Assembly: GCF_024746815.1 (NCBI RefSeq)
Contig: NZ_CP080525.1
Span: 3,652,501 to 3,716,500, forward strand
Direction: 5' to 3'
Length of the DNA stretch: 64,000 nucleotides
DNA from: Mesorhizobium sp. AR07
GTDB lineage: Bacteria > Pseudomonadota > Alphaproteobacteria > Rhizobiales > Rhizobiaceae
Below are positions 59,972-64,000 of this stretch, piece after piece; within the stretch, counting starts at the first letter, position 1; the number at the start of each line of letters is the position of its first letter. The notes under the pieces were generated by a model. It searched no databases. It had not been told where the DNA came from and saw only the letters and a list, made by a program, of their open reading frames with translations. A program made the position numbers and the translations under genes.

Positions 59972-61245
59972 AGCCCGGCCATGATCTTGCGCGCCGCGAT
60001 GCGCCCGGCAACGATGGCGCCCTCGATATAGCCCGGAAATGACGGCGACAGTTCTGAACTGGCGAAATGCACCGGCGGCGTGCCGGCAAGGAGCCTGCGC
60101 TCGGCGTCGGTTGCCGTCACATCGATGATGAGATCGCTGTAGGCGCCGCCGCTCCAACGATCATCCGTCCAGTCGCGATAGCTGAGATCGAGCACGCCAG
60201 CCGCTTGTTGGCCAAGCGCTTCCACCAGCCTCGCCGTCACTTCGGCGCGCAGTGCCACATCGCCGAGGTCGCGCCAGCGCAAGGCGAGCGGCCCACCGAC
60301 GAAGACGACCAGCGCCGCATGATCGTCGTCCTTGCTGGCATCACAGGCAAAAAGCCCCGGTAGGTCACGCCACATCACCATGCCGCTCAGGCCATGCTCA
60401 CGCCAGAAGGCAGCGGGATAGCGTACCAGCACCTTGATCACCGCGCCGCTTTGCCAGACCGCCAGCGATCTTTGCAGGCCAGCCGGCAATGGCGGCGCAA
60501 AATCCAGTTTCGCGGCCGTCGCCGGCGGCACGGCAATCAACACCGCCCGTGCCTCGATGGTGCCCGTCGCCGCGACAATGCGAACCCTTCCCGGCCCATG
60601 TTCGATCGCCTTGACCGCGGTATTCAACCGCAGCCGGTCGCCGAGATCACGAGCCAGATCGTCGGCCAGCGAATGCATGGTTTCGCGCACGAAATACTGC
60701 AGCTCCGACACCTCGTTGGTGATGCGCCGGTCATTGTCGATCAGGTGCCACAACGGTATCTTTTCCAGTGCCTGGCACCACAGGCCCTCGATCATCGAAC
60801 GGAACGCCGCCTTGGCGTCGTCGGGATCATTCTGGCTGGCGAGCCATGTGGCGACGGAGAGCCCAGCAATCGCGGGATCATCCGGGTCGATCCTGTTCAT
60901 GCGGTCGCGGATGGCCATCGAGGCGAGATAGGTTCGCTCGGCTTCCGCCTCGCTCATCGCCGGCTGAGCGACAAACTCGCCGTCGACATAGGCCTCGACC
61001 AGAGCCTTGCCGCGCGTCTCGACCAGGGCCATCAGCTCCGGCATGTCCTCGCACAGGAACTGGCCGCCGCTGTCGACACGCTCGCCAAGTCCGTTCTCGG
61101 TGGACTCCACGCGTCCGCCGACGCGGTCGCGTGCTTCCAGCAACAGGAAGTCGATGCCGGCTGCCTTCAGCTCAAGCGCCGCCGACAAGCCGGTGAAGCC
61201 GGCGCCGATGATGACGACATCGGTTCTTTCCGGTCCGCTCTTCAA
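59968..61245 (-). CDS. FAD-dependent amine oxidase
   Basis: A 425-residue flavin amine oxidase. The FAD motif is VVIIGAGFTGLSAALELKAA with LLLEARDRVGGRVES, and the C-terminal FAD-binding segment is PSFPGYIEGAIVAGRIAARK. There is no signal peptide, so it acts in the cytoplasm. It oxidises an amine to an aldehyde with H2O2 release. Its start overlaps the stop of the second binding-protein gene (ATGA), so it is in one operon with both binding proteins. Confidence 0.92.
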   Translation of the reverse strand: MKSGPERTDVVIIGAGFTGLSAALELKAAGIDFLLLEARDRVGGRVESTENGLGERVDSGGQFLCEDMPELMALVETRGKALVEAYVDGEFVAQPAMSEAEAERTYLASMAIRDRMNRIDPDDPAIAGLSVATWLASQNDPDDAKAAFRSMIEGLWCQALEKIPLWHLIDNDRRITNEVSELQYFVRETMHSLADDLARDLGDRLRLNTAVKAIEHGPGRVRIVAATGTIEARAVLIAVPPATAAKLDFAPPLPAGLQRSLAVWQSGAVIKVLVRYPAAFWREHGLSGMVMWRDLPGLFACDASKDDDHAALVVFVGGPLALRWRDLGDVALRAEVTARLVEALGQQAAGVLDLSYRDWTDDRWSGGAYSDLIIDVTATDAERRLLAGTPPVHFASSELSPSFPGYIEGAIVAGRIAARKIMAGL

Positions 61246-62318
61246 TAGCCGGCCTTGATCTTCTCGAACTCGGCCACCATGCGCTGCTTGAGATCAGGCG
61301 CCACCGGCTGCTGGAACAGCGTCTTGTCGAGGAATTTGTCGAGATTGTCGAAGCCGCGGTCAGTTAGAACCTTGTGGTCGATCGCCGCCATGCCGGCGCC
61401 GTTGCCGTGGCCGTAGCCGAAGGTCTTGACCATATAGTCCGACACCGGGGGTGCGTTGACGGCGCTGAGGAATTCATAGGCTTCATCGAGCTTGCCCGGC
61501 GCGTCCTTCATCAGCACATAGCCGCACACCCAGGTCGAAATGCCTTCCTTGGTGTCGCGGTTCATGGCGATCGGCATGCCTTGCCCCTTGAGGGTCACGA
61601 AGGTTTCGTTCCAGCCCCAGACGAGGTCGACCTCATTGCCGATAAAGGCCTGGTTGAGGTCGGTGTCGTCGGTCCAGTAGAAGCGGATGTTCTTGTGCAC
61701 ATCGCGCAGGAAGGCGGACGCCTCCTGGAACTGCGCATCGGTCATCCTGGTCCAGTCCTTGAGGCCGATGACGAGACTTGCCAGCGCATAGGCATCGTCG
61801 ACATTGTCGCCGATGGTGACGCGGCCCTTGAACTTGGGATCGGCGAAGATCCTGAGCGACTGCGCCTGGTCCGCCGTGACCTTGTCCGTGCGGTAGAGCA
61901 GTGAGGTGTTGCCCCAGTCGAACGGCATGAACCAGGCCTTGCCGTCGGCGGTGGTGGCGAGGTCCTTCATCGCCAGGATGCCGGGATTGAGATCCTTCCA
62001 GCCGGCGATCCTCGAAGTGTCCAGCGGCTGCAGCACGCCGGCCTCGCGCCACTTGACCACGCTTTGCGAGCAGGGGTGGGCGATATCGGCCTTGAAGCCG
62101 GCCCGCATCTTCTCGAAGGCTTCGTCCTCGTCGCCGAAGAAAGCGAAGGTCGGCTCGGCGCCGTATTTGGCGGTGTAGGCGGGGTGCAGCAACGGATCCT
62201 CATAGCCCGACCAGTCGAACACGACGAGGTCGCCGCCGCCTTCCGCCAAGGCATAGACCGCGCCAGCACCAATCAGACACGCGGCGGCAAGGGCAAGGCG
62301 GCGTAGCACTGATTTCAT
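61242..62318 (-). CDS. PotD-like periplasmic binding protein, copy 2
   Basis: A 358-residue protein with a signal peptide (MKSVLRRLALAAACLIGAGA). The mature part runs LVVFDWSGYEDPLLHPAYTA, FAFFGDEDEAFEKMRAGFKA and HPCSQSVVKWREAGVLQPLD. It is a close paralogue of the next gene upstream; the two align over their whole length. GGGGGA lies 12 bases before the ATG at 62318; an ATG at 62336 is possible. It delivers a polyamine-like substrate to the PotABC-like transporter. Confidence 0.92.
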   Translation of the reverse strand: MKSVLRRLALAAACLIGAGAVYALAEGGGDLVVFDWSGYEDPLLHPAYTAKYGAEPTFAFFGDEDEAFEKMRAGFKADIAHPCSQSVVKWREAGVLQPLDTSRIAGWKDLNPGILAMKDLATTADGKAWFMPFDWGNTSLLYRTDKVTADQAQSLRIFADPKFKGRVTIGDNVDDAYALASLVIGLKDWTRMTDAQFQEASAFLRDVHKNIRFYWTDDTDLNQAFIGNEVDLVWGWNETFVTLKGQGMPIAMNRDTKEGISTWVCGYVLMKDAPGKLDEAYEFLSAVNAPPVSDYMVKTFGYGHGNGAGMAAIDHKVLTDRGFDNLDKFLDKTLFQQPVAPDLKQRMVAEFEKIKAGY

Positions 62319-62433
62319 GGCGCGAAATTCCCCCATCGCGAACAAGGCTGCTGCGAGGTTAGGAGAATTCGGCTCACTTGGCGAGCCCGTCTGCCGCCCG
62401 ATCGGCGCGCAGACGGGACACCCAGAACAGGGA

Positions 62434-63516
62434 TCAATAGCCGGCTTTGATCTTCTCGAATTCGGCGATCATCTTGAGCTTGAGGTCGGACGGCACCGGC
62501 GACTGGAACAGCGTCTTGTCGACGAATTTCTGCACGTCGTCATAGCCCTTTTCCTTCAGGATCGCCTGGTCGACGCCGGCCATGCCCTTGGCGTTGGCCT
62601 GGCCATAGCCCCAGTCCTTGACCAGCACCTTGGCGGTCTCGGGATCGTTGACGGCGTTCAGATAGTCATAGGCCTTGTCGATGTTGCCAGGCGCATCCTT
62701 GAACAGCACGTAGCCGCAGACCCAGGTCGAGATGCCCTCGTTGGTATCCTTCTTCGACTTGATCGGCACGCCGGCAGCCACCGACTGCACCGTGGCATCA
62801 TTCCATGCCCAGGCGAGGTCGACCTCGCCGCCGCTCAGCAGTTGGACAACGTCGGTGGTGTCGGTCCAGTAGGAGCGCACATTCTTGTGCACTTGGCGCA
62901 GGAAGTCGGACGCCTGCTTGAACTGGTCGTCGGTCATCTTGGTCCAGTCCTTGAGGCCGATGGCGAGGCTCGCCAGCGCATAGGCGTCGTCGACATTGTC
63001 GCCGATCGACACACGGCCCTTGAACTTTGGATCGGCGAACGCCTTCAGCGATTGCACATCCTTGGCGTCGATCTTGGAGGAGTTGTAGGTGAGCTGCGTG
63101 TTGCCCCAGTCCCACGGCATGAACCAGGCCTTGCCGTCCGATGTCGTGGCAAGATCCTTCATCGCCATGATGCCGGGATTGAGGTCTTTCCAGCCTGTGA
63201 TCTTCGAGGTGTCGAGCGGCTGGAGCAAGCCCGCCTCGCGCCATTTCACCACGCTTTGCGAGCAGGGATGGCCGAGATCGGCCTTGAAGCCGGAACGGAC
63301 CTTCTCGAACGCCTCATCCTCGTCGCCGAAGAAGGCGAAGGTCGGCGAATCGCCGTTCTTCTCGACATATTTCGGGTGGAAGCCCGGGGCTTCGTAGCCG
63401 GACCAGTCGAACACGATCAGGTCCTTGTCGGCGGCGATCGCCAGTGCCGCGACTGATGCCGCCAGCGTTCCAGCCAGTGCCAGGGTCAATGTCAGGCGTC
63501 GAGTGAATGTCTTCAT
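62434..63516 (-). CDS. PotD-like periplasmic binding protein, copy 1
   Basis: A 360-residue protein with a signal peptide (MKTFTRRLTLTLALAGTLAA). The mature part runs LIVFDWSGYEAPGFHPKYVE and FAFFGDEDEAFEKVRSGFKA. It is paralogous to copy 2 throughout, including GISTWVCGYV and VAEFEKIKAGY-like ends (MIAEFEKIKAGY). Local differences such as TDTTDVVQLLSGGEVDLAWA versus TDDTDLNQAFIGNEVDLVWG suggest divergent ligand preference. It is the first in-window gene after the TetR regulator. Confidence 0.92.
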   Translation of the reverse strand: MKTFTRRLTLTLALAGTLAASVAALAIAADKDLIVFDWSGYEAPGFHPKYVEKNGDSPTFAFFGDEDEAFEKVRSGFKADLGHPCSQSVVKWREAGLLQPLDTSKITGWKDLNPGIMAMKDLATTSDGKAWFMPWDWGNTQLTYNSSKIDAKDVQSLKAFADPKFKGRVSIGDNVDDAYALASLAIGLKDWTKMTDDQFKQASDFLRQVHKNVRSYWTDTTDVVQLLSGGEVDLAWAWNDATVQSVAAGVPIKSKKDTNEGISTWVCGYVLFKDAPGNIDKAYDYLNAVNDPETAKVLVKDWGYGQANAKGMAGVDQAILKEKGYDDVQKFVDKTLFQSPVPSDLKLKMIAEFEKIKAGY

Positions 63517-63549
63517 TGCTGTTCCATCCTCTATCTTGTTCTGATTTTC

Positions 63550-64000
63550 TTATGATTTCGCCGTCTCGGCGGCCTTCCACGGGTAGTGTTTCGGGAATGC
63601 CGCCGACAGAAATTCATTGGCCGCCTGCAAGGCGGTCTCGCGGGTGGTGTCCTCGGTCCCCATCATCAACCGCAGCCACAAACCCTCGGTCATGGCGCTG
63701 AGTGCCAGGGCCATGACCTGCGGCTCGTAGGCATAGGAGCCGCTCTGCTTGAGAGCCGCGCACAGGTCGATGAAGATGTTTTGATAGACGGCATCGCGGG
63801 CGCTGCTCAGGGCCTGATAGGTCGGCCGCGACTTGGCCTCGCCCCAGAAGGCGCACCAGGCAGCCAGCTTGCGCTTGTTGCAGATCGAGCGGTCGAAATC
63901 GGCGGCGACCAGGGCCTGAAGCTGATGGGCGGGATCGTCACCTGCCTTCTGCAGGGCATGGCGCCAATGCGCCGAGTACTCGTCATACATGTGCTGCAAG
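63550..64000 (-). CDS. BetI-like TetR-family regulator, C-terminal part only
   Basis: The C-terminal 149 residues are in the window; the N-terminal helix-turn-helix lies beyond the right edge. The part seen (DEYSAHWRHALQKAGDDPAH, LAAWCAFWGEAKSRPTYQAL, ALSAMTEGLWLRLMMG) matches the ligand-binding domain of BetI-type repressors, which sense choline or related amines. It leads the operon into two binding proteins and an amine oxidase. It is the natural candidate to bind the operators at 53975 and 56920. Confidence 0.85.
   Translation of the reverse strand, partial: LQHMYDEYSAHWRHALQKAGDDPAHQLQALVAADFDRSICNKRKLAAWCAFWGEAKSRPTYQALSSARDAVYQNIFIDLCAALKQSGSYAYEPQVMALALSAMTEGLWLRLMMGTEDTTRETALQAANEFLSAAFPKHYPWKAAETAKS

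Overview
The window is about 64 kb of high-GC DNA with the gene content of a rhizobium, most likely Mesorhizobium or a close relative in the Phyllobacteriaceae. That view rests on many ABC importers with dedicated regulators, ketone-body/PHB genes, a DUF930 protein, and several families of short palindromic intergenic repeats of the rhizobial type. No rRNA, tRNA, transposase, phage or CRISPR structure was seen. The genus is an inference.

Layout. (1) 0.2-8.8 kb: a SorC-type regulator, an unidentified protein, and a complete glucitol/sorbitol-type PTS operon read leftward (gutM, IIC, IIB, IIA, then an HPr-Enzyme I fusion), plus an unknown protein and a HAD phosphatase. (2) 8.7-13.9 kb: a DUF930 protein with a TonB-like N-terminus and an iron(III)-type ABC importer. 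(3) 14.1-18.8 kb: an operon of an unassigned Rossmann/SAF-domain oxidoreductase with pyruvate/acetoin dehydrogenase-type E1 alpha, E1 beta and E2; the E2 linker carries an in-frame copy of an intergenic repeat. (4) 19.1-25.0 kb: a LacI-controlled ABC importer with a calcineurin-like phosphodiesterase. (5) 25.3-28.2 kb: 3-hydroxybutyrate dehydrogenase divergent from acetoacetate decarboxylase and a patatin. (6) 28.4-30.0 kb: a Pit phosphate transporter. (7) 30.1-37.7 kb: a ROK regulator divergent from an ABC importer/SIS isomerase-deaminase/PfkB kinase operon. (8) 37.8-42.5 kb: an Lrp-type regulator divergent from a 1018-residue kinase-M23-aminotransferase fusion followed by an amino-acid binding protein. 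(9) 42.6-47.7 kb: TetR divergent from an RND pump (adaptor and permease). (10) 47.9-53.5 kb: an L,D-transpeptidase, small proteins, two divergent OmpR-type regulators (one with a degenerate receiver) and a soluble hybrid histidine kinase. (11) 54.0-64.0 kb: a Rieske oxygenase, a class-III aminotransferase, a PotABC-like transporter, an FAD amine oxidase, two paralogous PotD-like binding proteins and a BetI-like TetR regulator cut by the window edge.

How it fits together. Most blocks follow a 'sense, import, convert' plan for one nutrient. The most interesting parts are block 11, where two promoters share a TTGAA-N6-TTCAA operator and the genes look like an undescribed pathway for an amine or quaternary amine; block 8, a three-domain fusion resembling a hydroxylysine/ethanolamine kinase-phospholyase with a zinc-peptidase domain in the middle; and the repeat element that has become protein-coding inside the dehydrogenase E2. 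Substrates are predictions from context. Start codons were chosen by eye from ribosome-binding sites and family length.
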